Origin: Plasmodiophora brassicae
Taxonomy: Eukaryota > Endomyxa: Phytomyxea > Phytomyxea > Plasmodiophorida
Assembly: GCA_036867785.1 (NCBI GenBank)
Contig: CP145417.1
Span: 744,001-808,000 of the forward strand
Direction: 5' to 3'
DNA: 64,000 nucleotides
Under the pieces are notes generated by a model. That model worked only from the letters and a program-made list of their open reading frames with translations. It had not been told where the DNA came from and ran no database searches. Each line of letters begins with the position of its first letter. The first letter of the stretch is position 1. A program made the position numbers and the translations under genes. Below are positions 10,719-21,508 of this stretch, piece by piece.

Positions 10719-11380
10719 CGCGTCGTCAACTGCGCGCTCGTGCCGCACTCTGCAGGTGTGCTGTCCTTCAAGCTTCGAGAGGTTCTGAGCTCTCTGTGAA
10801 TTTCTGCCTGACTTCTCTCCACTGGATGGCCTCCGTGACGGGCTCCGGAAGCCCGCGGTCTACGTCCTACATACCTATTCTTGGAAGCACGCGACTGGGA
10901 CTGGCGGAGACAGGCACAGCAAGCTGACTGATCTTGTCCGTAACGTACAATACGGCAGGTCTCGCTCGCCCAGACGATGGGTCCGACGACGCCATCTGGG
11001 GTTCCATACCATCAATCGCCCGTTATTGGTCGCCGGAGTCTTCATCTGGGCTCGGCGTCGGCAAGCACGCTGCTGCGATGCGCCGATGCCGAGAGATTGC
11101 TGCCTTATCCGGGCACCGCGCGGGCGATAATATCGATGCAGCCCGTTTGATACGACACTGCTGGGCGGAACGTCCTGACGCGTGCTGAGGTGCGCATGCT
11201 CTAATCGCACCGCTGCAGCATATCCAGCGAAGCCTGCTGACGAGGAATCTTAGACGTCGGATCGCCTGTCGACATTGTCGCCTGCATCTACGATGCCGCG
11301 TCACACGATAATTGTGTACATAGTTCGTACATAGGTTACAACGGAGCAGGTCCTGTTCCCTGTATTCAGTTGATACCTGG
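10719..11380. other. Intergenic, nothing recognised
   Basis: About 660 bp between the 5' end of the Skp1-ankyrin gene and the 3' end of the receptor gene. Several short frames on both strands, none with a domain or plausible splice partners. Confidence 0.5.
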
Positions 11381-13752
11381 TCAGGGCATGGGCGAAGGCA
11401 GAGTATTGGTACCGGGTGAACCAGATGGCCCCCCGCTGATCGTATGATTGGACGTCGTATGGTGCTGCAAGTTCTTGGCCGGGGCGGTCAGCACTGTCCC
11501 CGTCTTCTTCGTCAGCGTCTCAGCTTCGCCTCTGGCAACGGCCATCATCTTGGGGACGAACAGGAAGGCGACGACGCATGAGACGCAGAACCAGATGGCG
11601 GCCGCCGTGATCACCGTCTGCACGCTGGGGTCGGGAACGTAGCGCAGGACGAGGTAGGCGATGGCGGAGATCAGGGCGACCGTGTAGATGGCCGCGCCGA
11701 TCTGCTTGCTGTCGTTCAGGGCAGGGATCGACACGTCTTTGGTGCGGAACGCGATGAAGGCACCCGCCAGCATGACGACGCCTTTGTAGAGCAGCAGGAA
11801 ACCGACGTACGCGTCCTGATGCGGCGAGTAGCATGTGACGTTGGTCGGCTGCAGGATCACGTCCGGGTCCGTCGGCGAGGCGTACGTCTCCAGTAGCGTC
11901 GTCAGGCGCGTCAGGCGCTCGCTGCCGAACCAGGTGGCGAGGGCGATCGAGTCGATGAGGAGCATGATGAACACCGATCCGATCAGCTGGCCGTTCGTGA
12001 TCTTGACGACCTGCATGGAGCCGAAGATCTTGAAGACGCGGTAGGTTTTGGCGAACAGGCCGCCGAACATGAGCGTGAAGGCGAAGACCATGAGAGTAAC
12101 CTGGGCGGTGCAGATGGAGGTGAAGGCGCTGTCCGACACCAGCTCGAGATGCGACTGCGACATCACAATGATCTGCACGTAACCCGTGATACACCCGAGC
12201 AGAATGACGTTGTTGATGACCGGCGACGACATCTTGATGTACGGCAGACCCCGGTACTTGACGTTGAAGGCGGCCACGATGGCGGAGACCACCAGACCCA
12301 AGCCCGACAGCGTCTGCAGAGTCGTCGCCGTCGTGGCATTCAGAGTGTGGAATACGGCCTGCCCCCTGGGCTCCTGAAGGGGAAGCGACCCGTCCCTGGT
12401 CGCCCAGTACCACGTGCGGCCGCCCTCGAACACAAGGCGGCTATCGGACAGCACGTATTCCGCAATGGGCACCATTTCGTATCCCGTCCCTGTCGTGCGA
12501 GGCCGGCAGTTGTACACCTCGTAGTTGCCCAGGCGGTCACCGGCAGCGTTCAGCTGGATCGGCCCGCTCAGCCCGTTCATCGACTGCGCCCGCAGCTGAC
12601 GTGTCATGTTCGCCTCGGGGACCTGCAGCGGATCGACGCCCCGACGCCAGAAGTGGTCGTACGCCAAAGCGCCGAATCGGACGGCATCGTAGAAGTACAG
12701 ATCTAGGTAGGCAGTGGTTCGTTCAGCGCCCGAGCTCGAGGGCCTCGATGCAGAGATTGACGGGCGGGCGTGGCGTTACCGTATGGGCTTAACGCCGAGA
12801 AGGGCTGGCCGTACGTCAGGCTGCTGTTCTGGTTGTACAGCGCGCTGTACGTCGTGAACACATGGGTGTACGTGTCCGAGCTGGTGTCGACCGTCGGGAT
12901 GATGTAGAACGACCCGCGCATGCGCTGGGCGGTCGCGTCGGTCAGCGGCTCGTTGGACCAGCCGTCGCCGCCGATGTGCAGGTACTTGGGCGCCAGCATG
13001 TCCAGGTCGTCGAGCGCCGAGAAGAACCTGTTCGGGTCGAACACGAAGCTGACGATGATGCGCGCGCCGGACGCCTTCACGATCTGCAGCTGGGGCACGG
13101 GCGACCCGTAATCCTCGTCGAACTGGGTGGCGGCCAGCACGTCGATGCCGAGCGTCGACGCCGTCTGGCTCAGCGTCGTCATGACGCCGACGCCCCAGGC
13201 GTCGTTGCGGGCGATAATGGCGATCTTGCGGTAGCCCAGGCTCCGGATGATGTTGGCCAGGGCCTTGCCGGCGTCCTGGTCGGGCGGGTAGACGCGAGAG
13301 AACCCCGGGTACTGGCCCTTGTTGGACAGCTGCGATGTGCTGCAGGACGAGCCCAGCATGGAGACGCCGATCGCGTCGCTGACCAGGGCAGCAGGAATGG
13401 CTTCCAGGGAGAACGTCGGCCCGACGTTGAGCGGGACGCGCCGGTCGACGTGACGCACGTTGCCGTCGGCCAACCCGGTCTGGAGGGTGGAGAAGATCCC
13501 GCCCTTGAGCGTGTGCGTCGTGGCGCCCCAGTATCCGACCAGCGTGCGCCCGTTCAGAACGGTCGGGTCGGCGTTGACGTCCCGAATGGCCATCTCCACC
13601 AAGGCTCGCGTCGCGAGCTGACTCGGCATGTTGATGTCGACGGCCAGCAGGATGCCCATCATGACGGGCGGGTTGGTCTCGTTCGCCTTCGGGTAGACGG
13701 CCGGGTACGTCGCCGCGCACGGCCAGGCGGCAAGGCACGGCCCGTCCGTCAT
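11381..13752 (-). CDS. Class C G-protein-coupled receptor, GABA-B-like
   Basis: Exons 13752-12780 and 12702-11381 with a 77-bp intron (GTAACG donor) give 764 residues. The first about 440 residues form a periplasmic-binding-protein-type (Venus flytrap) ligand domain: VMMGILLAVDI, VSMLGSSCSTSQLSNKGQY, KIAIIARNDAWGVGVMTTL and, across the splice, SPYDLYFYDAVRFGALAYD. The C-terminal half has seven hydrophobic segments, beginning at LSGLGLVVSAIVAAFN and including LMVFAFTLMFGGLFAKTYRV, the TM3 motif typical of GABA-B-type receptors. The cytosolic tail is short and rich in Ser, Thr and Pro. Such receptors sit in the plasma membrane and signal through G proteins; the ligand is unknown. I see no signal peptide after ATG 13752, so an upstream exon encoding it is likely missing from the model. 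Divergent from the channel gene, with about 360 bp between. Confidence 0.88.
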
Positions 13753-14110
13753 GGCCTTCGGAAGAACCGTTCGGTCGCACCGCTGGCTCTGGCAGAATAC
13801 GTAAACGGAGAGACGACTTGTCAGTACTGTGCCGAGCAGGTCGAATCGAAGTCACCTCATAGCCCTGTATCACTTCTGGAAGGGGCTTCCGGTCACAAGC
13901 ATCAATTAGCAACCCTCTCGACTTATTGCTGTCCGCGCGCGATGGCATCATGGCCGAGCGGGTCTGCCACAACCATGGTCGACCTCGACATGTCGCTCGA
14001 CAATGGTGACCTGACCGACGGCCACGTTCGGAATCACCTGTACTGCAATATTCAGCGGGTTGCGTCCGTTGCTGGACGGTACGTTCGGTAGGCAGCTCCC
14101 GTCGGAGTCG

Positions 14111-15881
14111 ATGTTTCTCCGGAGACACGATATCCGGCTCCGAAGGTCGGCGATGCGGTTTCCGGTGTTTCGCCTGCAGCATCCAGCCATGACCGTGTGG
14201 CGAGCTGTGCTGATGCTCGTTGCCGTCGTCGACGCGTTCATTGTGCCCGTCAGCTTCGTGTTCTTCCCGCACCGGTCCACCCACCTGAACACGGGCGAAC
14301 TCGTCGTCGACTGCCTGTTCCTGGTCGCCATCGCCGTCAACTTCAACCTGCAGGTCCCGCTGAAGAACGGCCAGGTCGTTGCCGAACGGAAGCAAATCGC
14401 CAAATACTACCTGCGGCACGATTTCGTCCTCGACCTCATCTTCGCCATCCCTTACGAATTTCTCAGCTACCAACTGGCAGTCGTCAACGTTTCGAAGGTT
14501 GGCATACGCACGTTCCGACTTGTTCGCGCCGTCCAGCTCCTGCGCCTGATCCGTATCGTCGAGGTCGAACGGCTCAGCAAGTCGCTGCTGTTCGCCATCG
14601 CCATTCGCCTACAGACGTTCCGCGCCATCCAACTCGGTTGGATACATGCACCGTTCTCATACACGGCCAGGTCCCTGATTTCTGTATCGCAGTTCTGTTC
14701 GTCATCATTGTGGGGCACTGGACCGCCTGTGCGTTCGCCTGGATGACGTTTCCCAGCGATGCACGCCGGGTCCTCCCTGGCGAGTCCGCTCCCTGCTATG
14801 TGTATTACTGCAGCGGTCGATCTGATGTCTCGTTTGCAGGTTGTACGTCGCATCGATGGAGTGGTCATTGTCGACCATCACGACCCTGGGCAACGCGTAC
14901 GTCGTCAACACAAGCGAGCCAGGTCGCATCTTCGCTTGCGTCATCATGGCCGTCGGCGTGTGCGTGTTCACGTTCGCGATCGGGCTGATCGTCGAGTACA
15001 ACAGGCGAGGATCGCGCCGCACCGTCGAGTTCCATACCCAGTTCGAGCGCGTCGAGAAATACCTGCGGGCGCGACACGTCCCACCGGACCTCAAGGCCCA
15101 GATCCTCGAGCACTTCGCGTTCAGCAAGAACCTATCGACGGCGCGCGCCTTCGGTGAACGTCTCCTGCTTCGGGAGCTCCCTAGGAAGATTCGCGGCGAC
15201 ATCGCCAGGTACATCACAACGACGTCGCAGGTTCCGTCGCTTCAGGGCGCGTCGCCGCTCATCCTGGAGCTGTTCGTCGTCATGGACGCGAGGTGCTACC
15301 CGCCGAACGAGGTCCTGTTTAAGGCGTTCGAACCGGTCGACCGCCTGTTCATCGTAACAAGTGGGGTCGTCGAGCGAAGATACGCGGGCGCGGTGGCCGA
15401 GCCGGAGGTCCTGGGCCCGGGCGCCCATTTCGGCGCGACGTCGCTACTCGAAGTGTACCCGATGCCACCTGCCACCGTCAGGACCTTGTCCCGGTGTGAA
15501 TTGCACGTCCTTGACCGGCAGGCCCTGATCCAGACGTTGCACCAGCACCCCGACATTCGACGGGAGATCCTCGAGGAGGCGGGGCGCCGGCTTCAGGCCC
15601 CGCCTGTCGATCAGCATCATGCGCCGAGGCATATCGCTGGGCTGGCGTTCGCCGACGAACGATATGGCGTGTTCACGGAGGCTCCAAAGACAATGGACCG
15701 GGTCGAATTCGCGGCCCTGAACGCCCTGATCCAGCGCATGTCGCTACGCCAGGCCCGTGCCCTGTTCCTGACCGTCGAATCGCTGGCGTCTCGATGGCAC
15801 GTCCAGCGCGCCCTCTTTGCCGCGGTTGGTACCGTCCTTGACGAGCTGTTCCAGCACCCCGACATGCTGGCGGCGTCCTGA
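14111..15881 (+). CDS. Cyclic-nucleotide-gated / HCN-EAG-like cation channel
   Basis: Three exons (14111-14636, 14693-14783, 14840-15881), both introns 56 bp, give 552 residues. The second donor is ambiguous: a 38-bp intron from 14802 also keeps frame. Six membrane segments are visible: S1 at WRAVLMLVAVVDAFIV, S2-S3 with YYLRHDFVLDLIFAIPYEF, an S4 with regularly spaced arginines (IRTFRLVRAVQLLRLIRIV), S5 with GHWTACAFAW, the pore SMEWSLSTITTLGNAYVVN and S6 VFTFAIGLIVEYN. The pore lacks the GYG potassium filter. A C-linker and cNMP-binding-like beta-roll follow (ALFKAFEPVDRLFIVTSGVV written here as family features; FGATSLL and PPATVRT are the visible motifs); the phosphate-cassette Glu and Arg are replaced by Ala and Pro, so nucleotide binding is doubtful. 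Expected: plasma- or ciliary-membrane cation channel. Start upstream of S1 uncertain. Confidence 0.88.
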
Positions 15882-16115
15882 ACCGACACCTGTACCTTCC
15901 ATTTGTTTGAAGAACGTGGCCCCGACCGCGATGGTGCCTTACTTGCCTGACCTTCGGTGTCGCCGGGAGCCCCTCATAGGTTCTCAGGTTGGGGACGAGT
16001 TTGAGCGAACAACGCGCCATGCCATGGACGGCCTGGCCGGCGTCGAGCGCGTACCGCCCGAGATCACGAGTTCGTGGTGGATTGCAGAACACGCGACGTT
16101 TACGTTTATCATTAA

Positions 16116-19100
16116 CTAGAGGGTGCTGGCCGACTTGACCAGGACGCGGACGTCGCCCACTGGTCTGGTCGCCCGCCTTGGCAGCAATCGGAACGAACCG
16201 GCCAGGTTGGCGACGAACGCTTTCTCGTCCGGCTTGGCCGACTCCGACTGCTGGGCGAGCTTCAGAGGTGGTAAACGCTGCTGCTGCTGCTGCTCGTCGA
16301 CTTCAGCCGCGCTGTCGTCATGATTGCGCTTCAGGTTGTAGAGCGCCATGCTGTGCGATGGTGCCCCGGTTGAGTTGTAGTGCCCTTGTCGCAGGCTGGC
16401 CTTCGACGGTTGACAGGTCCCATGGGGGCACGGCCAAGGGCCACCTTTCAGCGCGTCCGCGTTCGCGGCCGACCGCACCGCCGTCTGCGACATCGACCGG
16501 CGAAGGAGCCCACCGATCTCGTGCTGGACGTTGCGGACGTCGTGAACGATATCGGCGGGGACGACGCGAGCAGCGCCCGGTTGGGGCGTGATGGCCGCAG
16601 ACCCCGACGTCGCCGTTCGATGCGGCCGGTCGTCGGCCGCATCCCATTTGGCGTTCTTGAACCGGTCGATCATGGTGGCCTGCAGGACGGTCAGCGAGCG
16701 CCCTTCGTAGTCGGCGTTGTACGGGCCGCGGTGCTGGCCCATGACGCAATCCAGGACGTCCATGATGCCGTGCACGTCGCTCGCGATACGCTTAAATGCC
16801 AGGAGTGCCTCAGCGGCGATCCCAGACCGGAGCAACGCGTTGCAACGATCGCGCTGGTCTTCCACAGCGGCCACCATCATCCGCAGCGGCGGGACGGATC
16901 GGAATCGCCCGCGATGGAACTTCTGGATAGCGTGGTCCAGACCAAACGGTCGCGTCCGAAACCGATGCCACTGGTCGGTGACGGCGCGAAGCAGACCGAG
17001 GCACTGGGCGTGTGTGTCCACCGCCGCGCCGTGCTGAACGGACGGCACGTACAGGAGGACCGGGAGGGTCGGATCCTTGCAGGTCGCCAGAAGCGGCTCC
17101 AGGCCCGACGTGAACGCCGACAGCGACCGCGGTTCCGACATGGCCTGATCCAGTGCCGCCTCGACCTGAAGAAGGTGGTAAGAAGAAGACACGATGCCAA
17201 CGTGGGGTGCCGGTTCCTGACCTGAGCCGATGTTGCTCGCCAGAACACGGCCTGGATGGCGTGGGCGACCTCGGCCCGGCGGCAGTCTGGCGTTACGACT
17301 GTGAATAAGCGGGCGGCCAGGTGCCGGAACCGGGACGCCAGCATGGCCTCTTTGCCGATCGCGAACTCGAGGAACGCGTGCAGGCCGATGAACGGGACGA
17401 CGCTGGCGGCCACACCTTCGTCCACCGACAGGTTGACCGGGACGGCCAGCGCGTTCAGTTCCTGCTCGAAGACGCGCAGGCGGCACCGGGACACGCTCGG
17501 GAAGAAATCGGCCAGGGCGCTGGCGAACTCCGATTCGCTGATGGCGAGGCCCTCGCTGACCGAGTGCAACGCCGCCGGCGCCTCTGGCCAATGCTGCTCC
17601 AGCGTACGACGCGCACGGATGTACAGGGACAGCAACGGGGTCGTATCCTCCCCATACGCGTTGTCGCAGAACCGCTTGAACGTGTTCACCTGGCGCGGCG
17701 AAGTCAGCAAGGCGTGGGGCGCTAGCGGCACGAAGGCGGCGGTGCGTGCCTCGGTGAGCGTTGGTGCCAGCGCGGCGGTCGACGAGAACAGGTCCTCACA
17801 GTGCGACGCGACCAACGACGGGATGCCGAAGTTGACGGGAGCGTACTCGTTGAAGATGTAGTCGGCCAAGGGCAACAACGCCAACCCGCAGCGGCTTCGT
17901 TGCAGGTCCGCCTCTGTCTTCGACCTGAACGGATGTCAGCAACCGTCCGACAGCCGACGATCCCAGGCGGCGGGTACCTGTAGACGTGAGCGATCCGTTT
18001 CAGGACGGACCGCTGGTGGATCAGATCGCGATCCTCGGCAGGTAGCATCGGCGGCAACGTTGGCACCGATAACGACCTCGCCTTGTCTAACGGCAGCGAT
18101 AACGTTGCCGGTTGTTCAGGCGTCGTTGCTGCTGGCGTTGATGATGCAGGTGGGACGACGGCCTTGGGACGCGCCAGTGTGTGTCGTGGCTGGGGGACGC
18201 TGACGGTACGTTGTGGACGCGGCACGGCGACCGTTCCTGGGAACGCTTCCGAAATATGGTTGGGCTCGGCGTGCCACCCGCCGCTCATCGCGCCCTCGTC
18301 CTGCACGACTCGTCGACGCTGGTCGGCGCGCTCCTTCTCTTCCTCGTGCATCTCCTCGATCCACACATGGTCCGTTACACCGTGTCGTGCCCCAGCGGCT
18401 CGTGCGGCTGGTAGTGTCCCAGTTGACAGTGAGTGTCGATTCGCACGTGGCCCCGCCTTTCGTCGCGGGACAGCCCGGCTGCCAGGTGCAGGTCGCTGGT
18501 CACCACTCTGGTCACCGCTCGGCTTCTCGCCCAACATGACGGCACCGATCGGTAACACCGGGTCATCTGAATCGTCGGCAGGATCGTCATCGTGATCCGG
18601 TACGACGGCACTCGCGGTGTGCGTCGCCCCTGTTTCATTCGATGACGCCTGGCTTTTCGTCCTGCGCTTGCCGACGCGGCGCGCGCGTCCCTTTGCTGTG
18701 CTCGTCATCTTCGTAGCCAGCTCGGCATCGCCTTCGCCGTCAACCGATTGGCTCTGGACACCGGACGCGGCATTGCACTCCTCGGAGACGTCTGTTGCTG
18801 CAGACGCTGCCGCTGCTGCTGCTGATGCTGTTGTTGTTGATGTTACTGCCGCCGGTGTGGTTGCAGGTGCCGGCGCTGCTACCGTTGTCGCTGGTGCCCC
18901 TGCTGCCGACGTTCCGGTTGTGAATGAAGTTGTTGCAGGTGCGGATATTGACACCGATGGTTGCCTCCCGCGTCGTCTGCCGGCAGACTTGCCGCCATGA
19001 CGCTGGACAAGCAGTTCTTCCTGGAGGGCCTGGATGGATGCACGCGCATCCTCGATGTACTTCTCGTACATTTCGCGTGCGAGCTCGGCGCTCTTCTTAA

Positions 19101-19860
19101 TGGCAGCGTTCTCCGATTCCAGCTGGGCGCATCGCGCGTCCGCTGACATCGTTGCCGACCTGTCATCGTCTGCAACGCGTGCAGCACCTGGCGTATCTCT
19201 TGGCGCTGTTGCCGAGCCCGCCCGCGTCGACGTTCGCGGTGGCGCTGTCGCAGGTTCCGGTGTTGACGGTCCCAGGGCGGTTTCCGCCTCGGGTGACATC
19301 GACAGTGATAACACGTCTGACGGCTCGGTCGCATGTGCGGGTGTCGGTGATATGGTCGAAGGTCGCTGTAGCCCTGTCTCGCGAGAAGGTGACCGTCGCT
19401 GCTTGAGCGCTTGTCCCGCCGACCGGACCCGGCTGTGCCGTCCTGGCGACGTGGTCCCTGCCGTCTCCAACATCTGGGCCTCGTTCCTGTTTGCGGCGCA
19501 CGCGTCGTTGTCCGCTTCGCGGGACGGCATCGGACGCTCAGGAGCAAGCACGATATCGTCGTCCTCGTTATCGACGTCATCGCCCGCGCTGGCTTTGTTG
19601 TGGGACTCTTGAAGCCGTAGAGGCGTCCGCGCCTCAGGCGCGCCAACGTTGCCGTCAGGAGGATCCCATTCGACATCCTGACGGTCTTGCGAGGTTGTCG
19701 CAGGCGTGAAGACGATATCTGCCGGAAGCGTCGCTGTCGACGACGACGACGAGGCCGCCATGGATCCCCGCCGACTGCCATCGTCGACAAAGGCAACGCG
19801 CATGACCTCGCCGTCGGGCCGGCGCACGCGATTGCACCTCATCAGCGCTATGGCCGCCAT
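16116..19860 (-). CDS. Large protein of unknown function, disordered N-terminus
   Basis: Three exons (19860-17978, 17924-17222, 17165-16116) with introns of 53 and 56 bp give 1211 residues. Residues 1-600 are low complexity, rich in Ala, Ser, Thr, Pro, Asp and Arg, with one short coiled coil (ENAAIKKSAELAREMYEKYI). The middle and C-terminal half is more ordered and mostly helical: LLPLADYIFNEYAPVNFGI, LHAFLEFAIGKEAMLASRF and MMVAAVEDQRDRCNALLRS, ending in a Gln-rich run and VGDVRVLVKSAST. I do not recognise the family. The start lies only 20 bp after the stop of the axonemal dynein light-chain gene on the same strand, one of the tightest spacings in the window; co-regulation or a ciliary role is a possible but unproven reading. 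Confidence 0.72.
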
Positions 19861-19880
19861 CTGGGCGACACGTCGCGTCG

Positions 19881-21311
19881 TTAGCGACCGCCGCAACGAG
19901 AGTCGATGCACCGGTGACCGACCTCAGGCGTCCTCATCTGCACGACCGACGCGCCGTTGCCTCGGACGACCTTGTCGACAATGCCGAACTGCTCAAAGTG
20001 CCTTCGAATACGTGCGCCGTTCCTGGTGGGATCTTCGAGCCCGCGCACGACGAGCGTCTCGTTCGGGAACGCGTTCGCGAACGCGACCCGGGTGCCGTCT
20101 CCTGCGCCGGACAGGATCGTCCGGCCCGTCTGGGCCGCGCACACGCTGACGAACTCGACGAACACGACGGCGCCCTCGCGTCGCCCCGTCTGGATCAGCC
20201 GTGTGCGACGGGCGACATCGAGGACGGCGAGCGACGCGGTGACGTCGCCTTCGGTGGTCGTGGTCGGGTACCCCCCGATGATCAACGTCGCCGTCGGCGT
20301 CGCCGACCTGAGCTGTTCGCTGAGTTCCATGCCGATCAGGGCGACCAGCTGGCCGTGCTCCTCGTCCAGACGGGCGCGTATCGCTTGGCACTCCTCGACC
20401 GCGGCCTGCCGTTCGTGCTGGGCGCTGACGATACGCGCCATGCAGGACGCCGTCTCGACGTTGTGCCGAGCGCGGACATCGTCCAGCGTCGACCTCTCGA
20501 TCTGGACTTGGCGGCGCTCCTCCTGCAGCTGGTCGACCGTTCGGTCGTGGTCGGCGCGCAGCTCGCCGAGTGCGTTCGACAGCGCGGCTGCACGCACCTC
20601 CGCGGTTGCCAACGCGCCACGCACCCGCTCCGCGTCCGCCTCTGCCTGGGCCAACGCCTCCCGCAGAACCCTGACCCGGTCGAACGCCACCTCGCGAACG
20701 CGCTCGCCGCGGACCCAAATGTCCAGCAGGAGCTGGCCCCGTTCGGTGCAGACCACCGTCACCTGACTGCCTCATGGCACACATCAGCACCAGGTGCGTG
20801 CCGCGTTCCAGTACGTATGCACCCACCCGATGGCTTCCCGCGCCAGGACGCCCATGAAGTTGTGTTCGTCGACGAGGAGCTGGGCCTCGGCAGCGGGGTC
20901 GTGACGGTATCGCTGGCGACGTAGGTCGAACTCGGCGAGGAATTTGTCGAGAGACTCGCGAAGCAGCAGGGCTTCCATGCGAGAAGCGGGCCGGGCGGCA
21001 CGTGTCGCGAAGTTCTTCACGTCCATCAAGTGGGAGACGTCCGCATCGCTGATGGCGTCCTCCGGGATCGGCTTGGGTGGCTTCTTGACCAGTTGGCGGA
21101 TCTGTTGCACGGTCGGGATGCTGGGTGGGCGCTCGTGCGCCCCCCGGTAGATCTCGTCGATGTCCAGGTCGCGCAGCCATTGCTCTGTGACCTCCTTGGC
21201 GTACCGGTTGTCGTCATCGTCTTCGGCGGAAACGGTGGATGATGCGTCTACGGCTGCCGTTGTGGCGGGGGACGATGATGCCAAGGCCCCACCTGCCGCA
21301 TCGTCGTTCAT
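19881..21311 (-). CDS. Axonemal dynein light-chain-domain protein with RRM-like C-terminus
   Basis: Exons 21311-20827 and 20766-19881, 60-bp intron, 456 residues. The splice creates the motif AIGQVTVVCTERGQLLLDI, which matches the axonemal dynein light-chain family (p28/DNALI1/AXDND1, Pfam PF10211; compare RQVTINCAERGLLLLRVRD). An acidic N-terminus and a helix with LLLRESLDKFLAEFDLRRQ precede it; a coiled coil of about 120 residues follows, also as in the family. The last about 150 residues are unusual: two beta-alpha-beta units, with TATLIIGGYP and NETLVVRGLEDP resembling RNP2 and REGAVVFVEF and GASVVQM resembling RNP1, so a tandem RRM-like extension. The family anchors inner-arm dyneins in the axoneme, so this supports a flagellate stage. 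No ATG ambiguity: MNDDAAGG at 21311. Confidence 0.82.
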
Positions 21312-21508
21312 GGGTTAGTACGGGCGTACGTACTGGGGTTGTACGATCGAATCCCAGATTTCGAGGATATATATGCTACTATGGCCGCAATGCAACGATA
21401 TCGTGAACAGATTGATCAACAGTTTCAATGTCCGTTCGTGTATCAGTCCAGTGAGGCACTTCTGCGAGGGGAAGGTTGGGGTGCCAGGTGACGAGATGCG
21501 GTCACCCG

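Noticed and set aside
10572-10799. Plus-strand ATG frame of 75 codons
   Set aside because: Antisense of the Skp1-like exon, which has family motifs; no independent evidence.
12862-14091. Plus-strand frame of 409 codons
   Set aside because: Antisense shadow of the receptor exon; composition rich in Arg, Asp and Val typical of GC-rich antisense frames.
12776-14473. Long minus-strand frame of 565 codons overlapping the receptor and channel genes
   Set aside because: Arg/Pro/His-rich shadow of the GABA-B-like receptor in another frame; no domains and the receptor model explains the region.
19914-20924. Plus-strand frame of 336 codons
   Set aside because: Antisense of the dynein light-chain gene; no recognisable motif.
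19993-21180. Minus-strand frame of 395 codons
   Set aside because: Out-of-frame shadow of the axonemal dynein light-chain gene; low-complexity Arg/Gly/Ala/Pro.
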